Part shown: positions 32,120 to 40,611 of the stretch, one piece after another | How positions within the stretch are numbered: position 1 is the first letter of the stretch | Layout of the letters: every line of letters begins with the position of its first letter | Assembly: GCF_002138415.1 (NCBI RefSeq) | Contig: NZ_CP015612.1 | Coordinates: 3,016,001 to 3,080,000, forward strand | Direction: 5' to 3' | Length of the DNA stretch: 64,000 nt | Origin: Stenotrophomonas maltophilia | GTDB taxonomy: Bacteria > Pseudomonadota > Gammaproteobacteria > Xanthomonadales > Xanthomonadaceae | Translations under genes and position numbers: made by a program | The notes under the pieces: generated by a model | Seen by the model: only the letters and a program-made list of their open reading frames with translations | Told to the model about the DNA's origin: nothing | The model's database searches: none

Positions 32120-33456
32120 TGCACGCTCCCGGCGGCCACGGCACTGCTCGATTGCGGCGACGGCACGCGCTGCTGCAGGCGTTGTTGTTCATGCATCCAG
32201 CGGCGCTTGGCCAGCACCTTGTCCACGCGCTGGTCCAGCTCTTCCACGGCCTTGTCCTGCGCCAGGCCACCACGCACTACCTTCTCGGTGACGATGCGCA
32301 TTTCCTGCACGATGCGCTCCCACTCAAGCACCTTCGGTGTCGGCTTGACCCGCTCCAGCTGGTCACGGAACGCAGCCGCCAGCGGATCGTTGGCCAGCGA
32401 CGGTGCGTTCCAGGTGCTGCGACGCGGCGGCAGGTCACCGATGATGGAATGGAAGCGCGCCTGGATTTCCGGGCGCGACAGGAACTCGATCAGCTTCCAG
32501 GAGGCTTCCTTCTGCTGCGACTTGCGGAAGATCACCAGGCTGGTGCCTCCGGCGATGCCGGCGCCCGGACCGTCCGGACCCGGCAGCGCGGCCGTGCCCC
32601 ACTGCCCTTCCAGTTCCTTGGGCTGCAGCTTCTTGAACTCGCGGATGTTCCAGGGGCCGGAAATGTAGAACACGTTGAAGCCGCGGAAGAACTCATCCCA
32701 GACGTTGGAGATCTGCGTCTCGGACATCTTCGGCGCCCAGCCCTGCTCGAACATGTTGGCGTAGAAGGCCAGGGTGCGACGGAAACCGGGGCTGGAGAAA
32801 TTACCGCGGGTGTCCTCGTCGCGCAGCAGCGGGTCGGGCTGCTGCAGGGCCAGCGACAGCTGCTGCTCGAACTCGTTGATCGGCATCAGCACCGCGTAGC
32901 GGTTCGGGCCCTGCATCTTCTTGATCGCCGCCATCTGCTCGTCCCACTCGGCCCACGTACGCGGCGGATGGTCGAAGCCGGCCTTGGCCAGCAGGTCCTG
33001 GCGGTAGAAGATCAGGCGGGTATCGACGTACCAGGGCACGCCCACCAGCTCGCCATGGATCACGTTGGTATCCCAGATACCCTGGAAGTAGTCCTTCGGG
33101 TCGACCACCGACGAATGCTGCACGAACGGCTGCAGCGGGGTCAGCGCATCCAGCTCGGCGAACTCCGGCACCCAAGTGTTGCCGAGCTGGCACACGTCTG
33201 GCAGACCGTCGGCGGCGAACGCGGTCAGCAGCTTCTCGTGCGCGGCGGTCCATGGGATGTTCTGTACATCCACCTTGATGCCCGGGTTCTCGGCCTCGAA
33301 TTCGTGGATCAGCTCGCTGACCACCTCTGCTTCGCGGCCCATCGCCCAGAAGCGCACGGTGGTGGTGCCCGGCTCGGTGCGGGCGCAGCCGGCCACGGCC
33401 AGTGCGGCCAGGGCAGGCAGCGCCCAGCGGCGCAGGCGGTCGATCCAGTTCGGCAT
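32116..33456 (-). CDS. Lipoprotein sugar-binding protein of the ABC importer
   Basis: A 446-residue extracellular solute-binding protein, cluster B (MalE/UgpB-like), with a lipobox LAVAGCAR. EAENPGIKVDVQNIPW and GLPDVCQLGNTWVPEF are family landmarks, and GISGGTSL-like AGIAGGTSLVIF is the central strand. It is anchored in the periplasm and should hand sugar to the MalFG-type permeases. Start 33456 sits four bases after the GH144-like gene's stop and has no strong Shine-Dalgarno; 33492 is an alternative in-frame start overlapping that gene. Confidence 0.9.
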   Translation of the reverse strand: MPNWIDRLRRWALPALAALAVAGCARTEPGTTTVRFWAMGREAEVVSELIHEFEAENPGIKVDVQNIPWTAAHEKLLTAFAADGLPDVCQLGNTWVPEFAELDALTPLQPFVQHSSVVDPKDYFQGIWDTNVIHGELVGVPWYVDTRLIFYRQDLLAKAGFDHPPRTWAEWDEQMAAIKKMQGPNRYAVLMPINEFEQQLSLALQQPDPLLRDEDTRGNFSSPGFRRTLAFYANMFEQGWAPKMSETQISNVWDEFFRGFNVFYISGPWNIREFKKLQPKELEGQWGTAALPGPDGPGAGIAGGTSLVIFRKSQQKEASWKLIEFLSRPEIQARFHSIIGDLPPRRSTWNAPSLANDPLAAAFRDQLERVKPTPKVLEWERIVQEMRIVTEKVVRGGLAQDKAVEELDQRVDKVLAKRRWMHEQQRLQQRVPSPQSSSAVAAGSVQ

Positions 33457-33460
33457 CGGG

Positions 33461-35065
33461 TTACTTGCCCTGGCCTGTGGTGCGGTTGGCATTGTTCTTC
33501 TGTTCCTGCGCGGCAGCCGCGCGTGATTCGGCGATACCCACCGCGCGTGCCGCCGCGGCCTTTTCGTCTTTCTGCAGTTCCAGCGGCTGGAACGAGCCTT
33601 CCGGCGCCAGCCAGCCACCACTGAACCCGGCCCGTTCCAGTCCCTTGCGGATGTACGGATTCTTCTTCATCACTTCCCACACGAAATCATTCCGGTAGTT
33701 GGCGATCATGGTCAGGATCGGGCCCTGGTCGATGGCGATGTAGTCGCTGGCGACCCAACCGCGATCCGGCACCAGGCGGCCGGTCTTGATCGGGATGTCG
33801 TAGTTGAAGCTGGGGTTGAACGAATCCAGGAAGCCGTAGCTGGAATAGATGTAGTCGCCAAAGCGCTTGTGCATCTCCAGCGTGGCCGGGATCACTTGCT
33901 CGGGGGCGAACACCACCGACGCGATCGCGGCGGTGGGAGCGATGGTGCCGTCGTCGAAGTTCTCGCGCAGGCCCGCGCCGCGCGAGGAGTAATGGCGGAA
34001 CTGGCGCTGCTCGCCGCGATAGTCCTGGGTGGTGTTCTGCGGTCCGTCGCTGGCGGTCAAACCCCACACGTTCTCGCCGTACTCCTTCCACTGCATCGGG
34101 TTGGCGATGGCGTATTCGCGCTGGGCCAGCGCGGCCGAGCGGCTGTTGAGGAAATAAGTGCTGCCGCGCTCACGCATGTACGCGTCCTGGATGTCGCGGA
34201 AGTCGATCCAGACGTGGCTGTACTGGTGGCCGAACAGCGGGCCAAAGGACAGGTATTCCTGACCCTGGTAGACACCCCAGTCGTTGTCGTAGGTACGCGT
34301 CCACACGGTCCACGCATCCGGGCTGACCGGGTGCGTCGGCGAGCCCAGGGCGAGGATGTAGACCATCATCGCCTCGTTGTAGCCCATCCAGTCGTGGTCG
34401 ATGAAGCCGCTCTCCGGGAACCAGCCCATCGAGATCAGCGGCGCACGCTGCTGCAGCCACGGCCAGTCGACCTTCTTGTACAGGGTGTCCGCGATCTGGC
34501 GGATCTCCTTCTCGCGCGGATCGTCGCCGTCGTAGTACGACTGCGCGAACAGCACGCCCATCATCAGCAGCGCGGTATCCACCGAGGACAGTTCGACCCA
34601 GCTGTCGTAGCGGCGGCCTTCCTGCATGTCCAGGAAGTGGTAGTAGAAGCCCTTGTAGCCGGCCTTGCCTGTGCGCTGCGGGCCCATCGGCACGTCGCGG
34701 AAGAACTTCAGCGTGGTCAGGGTGCGGTCGATCGCCTGGTTGCGGCTGACCCAGCCGTTCTCGATGCCGATCGGGTACGCGGTCAGCGCGAAGCCGACCG
34801 AGGCGATGCTGGCGAACGGTCGCGACGGATAGCGGTCCGGGGTCAGGCCATTGATCTCGTTGGTGGTGTCCCAGAAGAACTGGAAGGTGCGGCGTTCGAT
34901 GTCATCGAACAGCGGCGGCAGTTCCGGTTTCATCGGCCGCGGCGGTGCATCGGCCTCGATCAGGATCACCGGCGGCCGCGGCTTGGCAGGCTCCTGCTGG
35001 GCCGGCTGGCAGGCAGCAACGGCCAGGCTCAACGCCGCGGCGGACAACAGATGGCGTGCCTGCAT
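33461..35065 (-). CDS. Glucoamylase-like lipoprotein, GH144-type (endo-beta-1,2-glucanase-like)
   Basis: A 534-residue lipoprotein (lipobox LAVAACQP). An N-terminal helical block, RRTFQFFWDTTNEINGL, leads into the toroid typical of the Glycoamylase domain family, with WVELSSVDTALLMMGVLFAQ, YSHVWIDFRDIQDAYMRE and NVWGLTASDGPQ as landmarks. Characterised members of GH144 cleave beta-1,2-glucan, so the substrate may be such a glucan, perhaps including osmoregulated periplasmic glucans. That assignment is inference. First gene of the second transcription unit, with a LacI-type operator 54 bases upstream of the ATG. Confidence 0.78.
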   Translation of the reverse strand: MQARHLLSAAALSLAVAACQPAQQEPAKPRPPVILIEADAPPRPMKPELPPLFDDIERRTFQFFWDTTNEINGLTPDRYPSRPFASIASVGFALTAYPIGIENGWVSRNQAIDRTLTTLKFFRDVPMGPQRTGKAGYKGFYYHFLDMQEGRRYDSWVELSSVDTALLMMGVLFAQSYYDGDDPREKEIRQIADTLYKKVDWPWLQQRAPLISMGWFPESGFIDHDWMGYNEAMMVYILALGSPTHPVSPDAWTVWTRTYDNDWGVYQGQEYLSFGPLFGHQYSHVWIDFRDIQDAYMRERGSTYFLNSRSAALAQREYAIANPMQWKEYGENVWGLTASDGPQNTTQDYRGEQRQFRHYSSRGAGLRENFDDGTIAPTAAIASVVFAPEQVIPATLEMHKRFGDYIYSSYGFLDSFNPSFNYDIPIKTGRLVPDRGWVASDYIAIDQGPILTMIANYRNDFVWEVMKKNPYIRKGLERAGFSGGWLAPEGSFQPLELQKDEKAAAARAVGIAESRAAAAQEQKNNANRTTGQGK

Positions 35066-35118
35066 GGCGCGATTCCTCCGGTGGTCTGATCGATGGGAAA
35101 GCATACCGTCCAATGATC

Positions 35119-35132
35119 TGAAATCGTTTACA
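35119..35132. promoter_or_regulatory. LacI-family operator before the GH144-like gene
   Basis: TGAAATCGTTTACA fits the LacI/GalR consensus TGNAANCGNTTNCA at every fixed position. It lies between the terminator at 35145-35168 and the GH144-like gene, so it would control the glycosidase-transporter unit. Confidence 0.8.
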
Positions 35133-35144
35133 AGGTCTGCTCTG

Positions 35145-35168
35145 AAAAAACCACGAAAACCGTGGTTT
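35145..35168 (-). terminator. Terminator between the receptor and the GH144-like gene
   Basis: Read on the minus strand: stem AAACCACG / CGTGGTTT with a four-base loop, followed by TTT. It separates the receptor transcript from the downstream unit and lies just before the second operator. Confidence 0.7.
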
Positions 35169-35180
35169 GACACCGCGATC

Positions 35181-35298
35181 ATTGCCCATGCCGCTGCCCC
35201 CCCCCTGGCCGGCAGCGGCATGGGCAATGGACCGGCACGGGGCCGGCCATTGCCGTTTTTCACGCGCCCGATGCCGCCGACGGAGCAGCGGCATCGGG
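35181..35298. repeat. Three consecutive hairpins after the TonB-dependent receptor gene
   Basis: A perfect 18-base stem (35181-35198 with 35211-35228), an overlapping imperfect stem (35223-35254, followed by TTTTT on the plus strand) and an 11-base stem (35267-35277 with 35288-35298). They may protect the 3' end of the receptor mRNA or help end transcription. Confidence 0.7.
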
Positions 35299-35320
35299 GT
35301 ACTGCATCGGGCGGTTCCGC

Positions 35321-38300
35321 TTAGAAGCGGAAGCCGACCTCCGCCTTGACCTGGCGCGGCGTACCGATGATGTCGCCGGTCTCGTTGTAGCTGACCAGCA
35401 GCTTGCCATCGCTCTTCACGTAGTTCAGGTTCGAGAAGTTGTCGAAGTTGAGTACGTTGATGATGTCGATACGCGCGTACAGCTCGGTATCGCCGGCCAG
35501 CTTGAAGGTCTTGGTCGCCTGCAGGTCGAGCGAGCGGTAGCCGAAGATCTTGCCGCCAAGCAGGAAGTGACCATTGCCCGACGGCGTGCCGGCAGCCGGG
35601 GTCGGCAGGCAGTTGGAATTGCCGGCCTGGGCGATGCAGGACCAGTCGTTGCCCGGGGTCGGCGTGGCCAGGGTCAGCTTGCCGCCGAAGGTGATGCCCC
35701 AGAAGCCATCGTACGAACCGGTGACCACCAAGCGGTGGCGCGGCGCGCCGTTGGACTTGATGGTCGGGTACTCACCGATGGTGCCGCGATCGAACGAATA
35801 GTGCTCGTTGATGTTGCGGTTGTGGCGGGCATTGGTCCAGGTATAGGCGATCGAGGTGCCCCAGCCGCTTTCCTTGCTGTACGGCTTCTGCGCCGACAGC
35901 AGGATCTGGGTGGCGCGGGTCTTGATGCCCTGCTGGCCGATGATCAGGCTGCCGAAGCCCGGAATGTTGCAGCCCCACGGCTGACCATAGGTCGGTTCTT
36001 CAGCACCGCACAGCATCTGGTTGTCGAAGAAATTGCCGTTGTTGAAGCGATTGCCCAGCGTGTAGGCGAAGCCATCGTAGGTCAGCGTGCGCGAAATGGT
36101 GGCGTCAGTCAGCCACTCGCCGAACTGATTGCTCATACCGAGGCTGAACTGGTCGGCGTACGGCACCTTCATGTTGTTGTTCAGCAGGTCGACTTCCATG
36201 CCTTCATTGCTGGTGGCGCCCAGCAGTGCCTGCACGTTCTCGATGCCGTTCAGCAGGTTCGGGTTCCAGTCAAAGCACGGGGTCTGCCCGTACATGCAGC
36301 TGCCGGTGGTCGGGTTGCGGAAGAACACGGTCGGCTGCGGCAGTGCCAGCTTGGTGGTCTCCAGCGCGAGGTTGTCGAACAGGTCGCGATCATAGGACCG
36401 GCCGGCGCCACCATGGAACACGTGCTGCTCGTCGGCGTTGACGTCATACGAGAAGCCCAGGCGCGGCTGCCATGCATTCTTGAAATTCTTGCGATTGTGC
36501 CCGGTGCTGATGTAGTCGTTGACGTTCAAACCACTGAGCGCCAGCGTCTGCGCATAGGTCTGACCCGGAGGCGCATGCTTGTCCTGCGAGAACAATGCGT
36601 TCACAACCTCCGGCGGGGTCACGAAATCGGTATAGACCGGGTTCTTTTCGTAATCCCAGCGCAGGCCGATGTTCAGCTGCAGGTGGTCATTGACCTGCCA
36701 GTCGTCCTGGATGAACAGGCCGATCTGCTTGACCTTGGCGCGCACTTCAGACTGCACGCCGGTGACACCGGTGCTGGCCTTGGTGAACTGCGCCTTGTAA
36801 GGGGTACCGGACGAGAAGGCAGGGTTGTCGATGGTGTAGAAGAACTGCGGATTGATCTGCGCCGCGTCGGAGGCGTACAGATCGATCTGCTTGTACTTGG
36901 CACCCATCTTGACGGTGTGGTCGCCGGCCCACTGCAGGCCATCCAGAGTCAGGTTGTCTTCGATCGCCCAACCCTTCTGGCCCTTTACCTGCGAGGCGAA
37001 CGCATCGGCTGCACCGATCTGGACGAGGGTCTTTTCCTGCGGGGTGTTCCGGTTCTTGTCACCAAAGTCAGGCGCGGTGTAGATGATGCCGTTGCCGTAG
37101 TTCAACGGCAGCGGATTGTTGAACGCCTCTTCATGGGTGACCATCAACTCGTTGTAGAAGCGCTCGCCGCTGTGGTTCCAACGCAGGGCATAGCGACGGT
37201 CGGTGTTGTCCACCACCTTGCCGTGCACCTTGGCGGTCTGGCCGCTGAACTGCTGCTGGTTCTCGTCGCGGTCCTGGAAGGTCAGTTCGATGCGATCGTT
37301 GTCGGTCGGCTCGAAATCGATCTTGGCGAAGATCAGGTCCTGCTGGAACGGCTGGCTGGCCGGGCCCAGGCCGGCGGCACCGTCAGCGGGCAGATTGGCG
37401 GCCGATGCAGTCACCGCACCGTCCGGCGCGATGGTCACCGGCAGATCGAAGCGCTTGGCTTCATAGGTGACGAAGAAGTGGGCCTTGTCCTTGATGATCG
37501 GGCCACCCAGCGCGAAGCCGTATTCCTTCTCGGCCGAGTCTTCCTTGCGCTTGCCCGGCTGGCGTTCGGCCGGGGTCATCGCACGCATGCTTTCGTTGGT
37601 ATAACGGTAGAAGGTCTCACCCTTGAACTCGTTGGTACCCGACTTGGTCGCGGCGGTGATCGCGGCGCTGGAGACCTGGCCGTACTCGGCCTTGTAGTTG
37701 CCGCTGATGACCTTGTATTCGCCGATGGCCAGCTGCGGGAACGGGTTGCCGGCGCTGCCGGACTGGCCGGAGATGCCGCCGCCCTTCACGTAGCTCTTCT
37801 GGCCCACACCGTCGATGTAGACGTTGGTGCCGTCAGCGTTGGTGGCACCACCGCGCAGCGAAGTGTTGCCCTTGGCATCGCGGGTGAAGATCATGCCCGG
37901 CACCGCGTCGGCGAACTCCAGGAAGTTGCGCGAAACCTGCGGCGTGGTCTGGATCTGCTGCAGGCTGACAGTCTTGCCGACTTCCGAAGTACGCACTTCC
38001 TGCAGCAGGGTCGGCGCGACGACGTTGACGGTGTCCAGGTTGGTGGCTGCGGTCGTACCCGGCGTGCTGCTGGCGGCGCCGGCAAAGTTCAGCGTAGCGG
38101 TCGAGGCCACGGTGACGGTGACCTTCTGGGTCTGGCCGTTGGCGACCACGTCATAGGTGCCCGGGTCCAGGCCCATCAGCGAGTAGCTGCCGTCGGCACG
38201 CACGGTACCGCGACGGACGGTGCCGGTGGCGACGTTGGTGGCGGTCACTTCGGCGCCGGCCTGAGCGCCGGATACCTGCCCGCGCAGGCTGGCATTTGCC

Positions 38301-38401
38301 GACTGCGCCATGACGTTCGGAGCGGCGGCCAGCATCAGGCAGCTGACCAGTGCGGTGCTCAGCAGCCGGCGCGCCGGCGTGCGGAAGGTGGTGTGCATCA
38401 T
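35321..38401 (-). CDS. TonB-dependent receptor with carboxypeptidase-regulatory-like N-terminal domain (Oar-like)
   Basis: A 1026-residue outer-membrane transporter. Signal peptide (LLSTALVSCLMLAAAPNVMAQ) is followed by a CarboxypepD_reg-like domain (about 30-105, LRGQVSGAQAGAEV...), a plug domain (about 125-260) and a beta-barrel ending in the required C-terminal phenylalanine (VGFRF). The Oar-like type is common in xanthomonads for saccharide uptake. It is 76 bases downstream of lacI and probably shares its promoter. ATGs at 38401 and 38398 are both possible; GGAG lies upstream. Confidence 0.92.
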   Translation of the reverse strand: MMHTTFRTPARRLLSTALVSCLMLAAAPNVMAQSANASLRGQVSGAQAGAEVTATNVATGTVRRGTVRADGSYSLMGLDPGTYDVVANGQTQKVTVTVASTATLNFAGAASSTPGTTAATNLDTVNVVAPTLLQEVRTSEVGKTVSLQQIQTTPQVSRNFLEFADAVPGMIFTRDAKGNTSLRGGATNADGTNVYIDGVGQKSYVKGGGISGQSGSAGNPFPQLAIGEYKVISGNYKAEYGQVSSAAITAATKSGTNEFKGETFYRYTNESMRAMTPAERQPGKRKEDSAEKEYGFALGGPIIKDKAHFFVTYEAKRFDLPVTIAPDGAVTASAANLPADGAAGLGPASQPFQQDLIFAKIDFEPTDNDRIELTFQDRDENQQQFSGQTAKVHGKVVDNTDRRYALRWNHSGERFYNELMVTHEEAFNNPLPLNYGNGIIYTAPDFGDKNRNTPQEKTLVQIGAADAFASQVKGQKGWAIEDNLTLDGLQWAGDHTVKMGAKYKQIDLYASDAAQINPQFFYTIDNPAFSSGTPYKAQFTKASTGVTGVQSEVRAKVKQIGLFIQDDWQVNDHLQLNIGLRWDYEKNPVYTDFVTPPEVVNALFSQDKHAPPGQTYAQTLALSGLNVNDYISTGHNRKNFKNAWQPRLGFSYDVNADEQHVFHGGAGRSYDRDLFDNLALETTKLALPQPTVFFRNPTTGSCMYGQTPCFDWNPNLLNGIENVQALLGATSNEGMEVDLLNNNMKVPYADQFSLGMSNQFGEWLTDATISRTLTYDGFAYTLGNRFNNGNFFDNQMLCGAEEPTYGQPWGCNIPGFGSLIIGQQGIKTRATQILLSAQKPYSKESGWGTSIAYTWTNARHNRNINEHYSFDRGTIGEYPTIKSNGAPRHRLVVTGSYDGFWGITFGGKLTLATPTPGNDWSCIAQAGNSNCLPTPAAGTPSGNGHFLLGGKIFGYRSLDLQATKTFKLAGDTELYARIDIINVLNFDNFSNLNYVKSDGKLLVSYNETGDIIGTPRQVKAEVGFRF

Positions 38402-38477
38402 CAACTCAATCTCCGGGTGGCGGTGACCGCTTGCGCGGTCCCTGCGATCAATCAAAAAAGAAGGAACGCCTCTGGCT

Positions 38478-39500
38478 TCAATGGCCCGATGGCGGAGTGG
38501 TGGAATCGCGAACTATCAAGCGGGGAACCAGGGTCTGCTTGTCCCCTGTCCCGTCCGTGGAGGTGCCGTCCATCAACTGCAGCAGGCGCGTCATGGCCCG
38601 GTCGCCGAGCTCGGCGATGCTGACCTGCATGGTGGTCAGCGACGGGTGGACGAAACGCGCCAGTGGAATGTCATCAAAGCCCGCCAGGGCGACATCGGTC
38701 GGAACACGGACACCGGCCTGCGTGAATGCATACAGGCATCCCAGGGCCATCATGTCGTTGGCGGCGAACACGGCATCAGGCAGCGCTCCGGCTGCCAGCA
38801 ACTCCTGACCGGCGCGATGGCCGGAAGCTTCGTCGAAATCACCGGGCAGCTCGATGCCCTCGGCGCCACCGCCAAAAGCCGCCAGCGCGTCACGGAAGCC
38901 GCGCAGGCGCTCGCGCGCGTCGAAGTTGAGATCCGGGCCAGAAATGAAAGCGATGCGACGGTGGCCCGCGTCGAGCAGATGGCGGGTCATCGCCATCGCA
39001 CCGGCATGGTCGTCGATGCTCAGCACCGGGTGGTCCTGCCCGGGCAGATAGGTGTTGATCAACACCGTCGGCAACGACTGCGGCAGATTGTCGGTCAGGA
39101 AACCGGGGCTCTCGGCATAGGGCGAGAGCACCAGCAGGCCGTCGACGCGGCCGCGCATGGCGCGCAGGGCCGCGCCCTGCTGCTCCTGGTCACCGTGGTA
39201 GCTGGACACCAGCAGGTGCTGGCGACGGCTACGGGCGACGTTGTCGATGCCACGCATCAGCTCGGAGAAGAATTCGCCGTACAGGTCCGGCAGCACCACG
39301 CCCACCGTATTGGTGCGGCGGCTGCTCAGGCTGCGGGCGGCGGCGTGCGGGGTGTAACGCAGCCGTGCGGCCACCTCCAGCACAAGCTGGCGGACCGGTT
39401 CGGCGACATTTTCATGCCCGTTGAGCGCGCGGGAAACCGTGGCCACGGAGACCCGGGCTTCGCGAGCGACGTCTTTGATTGTGATAGCTGCCTTGTTCAC
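38478..39500 (-). CDS. LacI-family transcriptional regulator of the carbohydrate locus
   Basis: A 340-residue repressor. The N-terminal helix-turn-helix is IKDVAREARVSVATVSRALN and the hinge ends in RYTPHAAARSL. The rest is a periplasmic-binding-protein-like sensor domain (FISGPDLNF, GFDDIPLARF). The GTG start at 39500 is chosen for GGAGGG seven bases upstream. A perfect LacI operator overlaps its own promoter and a second one precedes the GH144-like gene, so it should repress itself, the receptor and the glycosidase-transporter unit until a sugar ligand binds. Confidence 0.92.
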   Translation of the reverse strand: MNKAAITIKDVAREARVSVATVSRALNGHENVAEPVRQLVLEVAARLRYTPHAAARSLSSRRTNTVGVVLPDLYGEFFSELMRGIDNVARSRRQHLLVSSYHGDQEQQGAALRAMRGRVDGLLVLSPYAESPGFLTDNLPQSLPTVLINTYLPGQDHPVLSIDDHAGAMAMTRHLLDAGHRRIAFISGPDLNFDARERLRGFRDALAAFGGGAEGIELPGDFDEASGHRAGQELLAAGALPDAVFAANDMMALGCLYAFTQAGVRVPTDVALAGFDDIPLARFVHPSLTTMQVSIAELGDRAMTRLLQLMDGTSTDGTGDKQTLVPRLIVRDSTTPPSGH

Positions 39501-39542
39501 GAAGCCGCCCTCCACGGCTTGGACCTACCAGCATTGGCGCGG

Positions 39543-39572
39543 AATGTAAGCGTTTCCATCTGGGCTTGTAAA
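39543..39572 (-). promoter_or_regulatory. lacI promoter with overlapping LacI operator
   Basis: On the minus strand: -35 TTTACA (39567-39572), 18-base spacer, -10 TACATT (39543-39548). The operator TGTAAGCGTTTCCA (39545-39558, plus-strand reading) fits TGNAANCGNTTNCA at every fixed position and covers the -10 element, which indicates autorepression. Confidence 0.75.
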
Positions 39573-39664
39573 CAGTCCGTTAGGCGAATGTCCCGAAATG
39601 GACATGGAAATCTGTCCGCAGCGAGCCCCCGCAGGGACCCGCCAGGACAGCGTGGGACAAGGGC

Positions 39665-39940
39665 TCAGCCCTGTTCTGACGGGGTCTGCGCGCGGATGGA
39701 CAACGCGTGGATATCGGTCTCCATCATCTCCCCCAGCGCGGCGTACACCGCGCGATGCCGGGCCAGCGGGCCCAGTCCGGCGAAGCGTTCACTGACCACA
39801 TGCACGTTGAAATGGCCGCGACCATCGCGCGCACCGGCATGGCCGGCGTGGCGATGGCTGTCGTCTTCGATCTCGAGCACGCTCGGCGCCAGTGCATGCT
39901 GCAGCGCATCACGCATTCGTGAGATCCGTTCCGCGTTCAC
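39665..39940 (-). CDS. bolA: BolA-family protein
   Basis: A 91-residue BolA/IbaG-fold protein. [17 protein letters not shown] holds the conserved histidine cluster, and [14 protein letters not shown] is the class-II KH-like strand-helix. BolA proteins pair with monothiol glutaredoxins in iron-sulfur trafficking or bind DNA. The start is GTG, preceded by AAGGTG; its first base overlaps the stop of the YciI-like gene (GTGA). Confidence 0.88.
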   Translation of the reverse strand: MNAERISRMRDALQHALAPSVLEIEDDSHRHAGHAGARDGRGHFNVHVVSERFAGLGPLARHRAVYAALGEMMETDIHALSIRAQTPSEQG

Positions 39941-40242
39941 GGCAACACCTTGCGGAACGGTCGCACCTGCACATGGGCGTAGACGCCGGCCGCCACGTAC
40001 GGGTCGGCGTCGGCCCAGGCCTGGGCCTGCGGCAGCGACTCGAACTGCGCGATCACCACCGAACCACTGAAACCGGCCGGGCCCGGGTCGTCACTGTCCA
40101 CCGCCGGGCATGGGCCGGCCAGCAGCAGACGTCCCTCGTCGCGCAGCGCGTGCAGCCGCGCCAGGTGTTCAGGCCGCGCCTGCAGCCGCTGCGCCAGCAC
40201 ATCCTGGCCGTCATACCCTTCGATCACATACCACACCGGCAT
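39937..40242 (-). CDS. YciI-family protein
   Basis: A 101-residue small ferredoxin-like alpha/beta protein ([20 protein letters not shown]). The conserved His-Asp pair of the family is represented by [20 protein letters not shown] and by [19 protein letters not shown]. YciI homologues are often located with bolA-like and envelope genes in proteobacteria, but the activity is not established. GAGGAA precedes the ATG, and a TAGAAT -10 hexamer lies at 40271-40276. Confidence 0.88.
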   Translation of the reverse strand: MPVWYVIEGYDGQDVLAQRLQARPEHLARLHALRDEGRLLLAGPCPAVDSDDPGPAGFSGSVVIAQFESLPQAQAWADADPYVAAGVYAHVQVRPFRKVLP

Positions 40243-40270
40243 TTCCTCGCTTGCGTTGTCGGGTCCGCAG

Positions 40271-40276
40271 ATTCTA
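40271..40276 (-). promoter_or_regulatory. -10 element for yciI-bolA
   Basis: TAGAAT on the minus strand, 28 bases before the YciI start. The -35 region is not convincing. Confidence 0.45.
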
Positions 40277-40611
40277 GCCAATGCGGCCCCTGCCCCGGCC
40301 TGGCTGGACACTGGCGCGACAAAGGCTTACCCTAGACGCCATTGCACGTGGCTGGATGCAGCAGCCCGTCGGTTTTTGCGGCCAACGCAGCCCCCGACGA
40401 CCGTCCCGCTGCTTCAAACCGGTCCACCTGGCCGGGCCACGTAGACGACCTCCCCGTAGTTCCGTCGCTGCCGTTTCCTGCGGCGCGTCCTGCTGTTTGA
40501 TATGTGTGGAATCGCGCCGATCCCGGCGTGTCTGGTGCCCTGGGGCTCCGTGGCGTTGGCCCGGCGAACCCGGTGCCGCGACTGGTCCGTTGCAATCCTG
40601 ATGTCCATTAG
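40277..40611 (+). other. Gap upstream of scpA
   Basis: Contains a candidate promoter for scpA: TGGACA (40305-40310), 17 bases, TACCCT (40328-40333); the -10 is poor. It would give a leader of about 270 bases. A 37-codon frame (ATG at 40502, UGA at 40613-40615) ends by overlapping the scpA ATG. It has no Shine-Dalgarno and no recognisable product, so it is recorded but not called a gene. Confidence 0.35.

Noticed and set aside
35567..38623. A 1018-codon open frame antisense to the TonB-dependent receptor
   Set aside because: Composition is that of a shadow frame, and the receptor on the other strand has a signal peptide, plug and C-terminal Phe.
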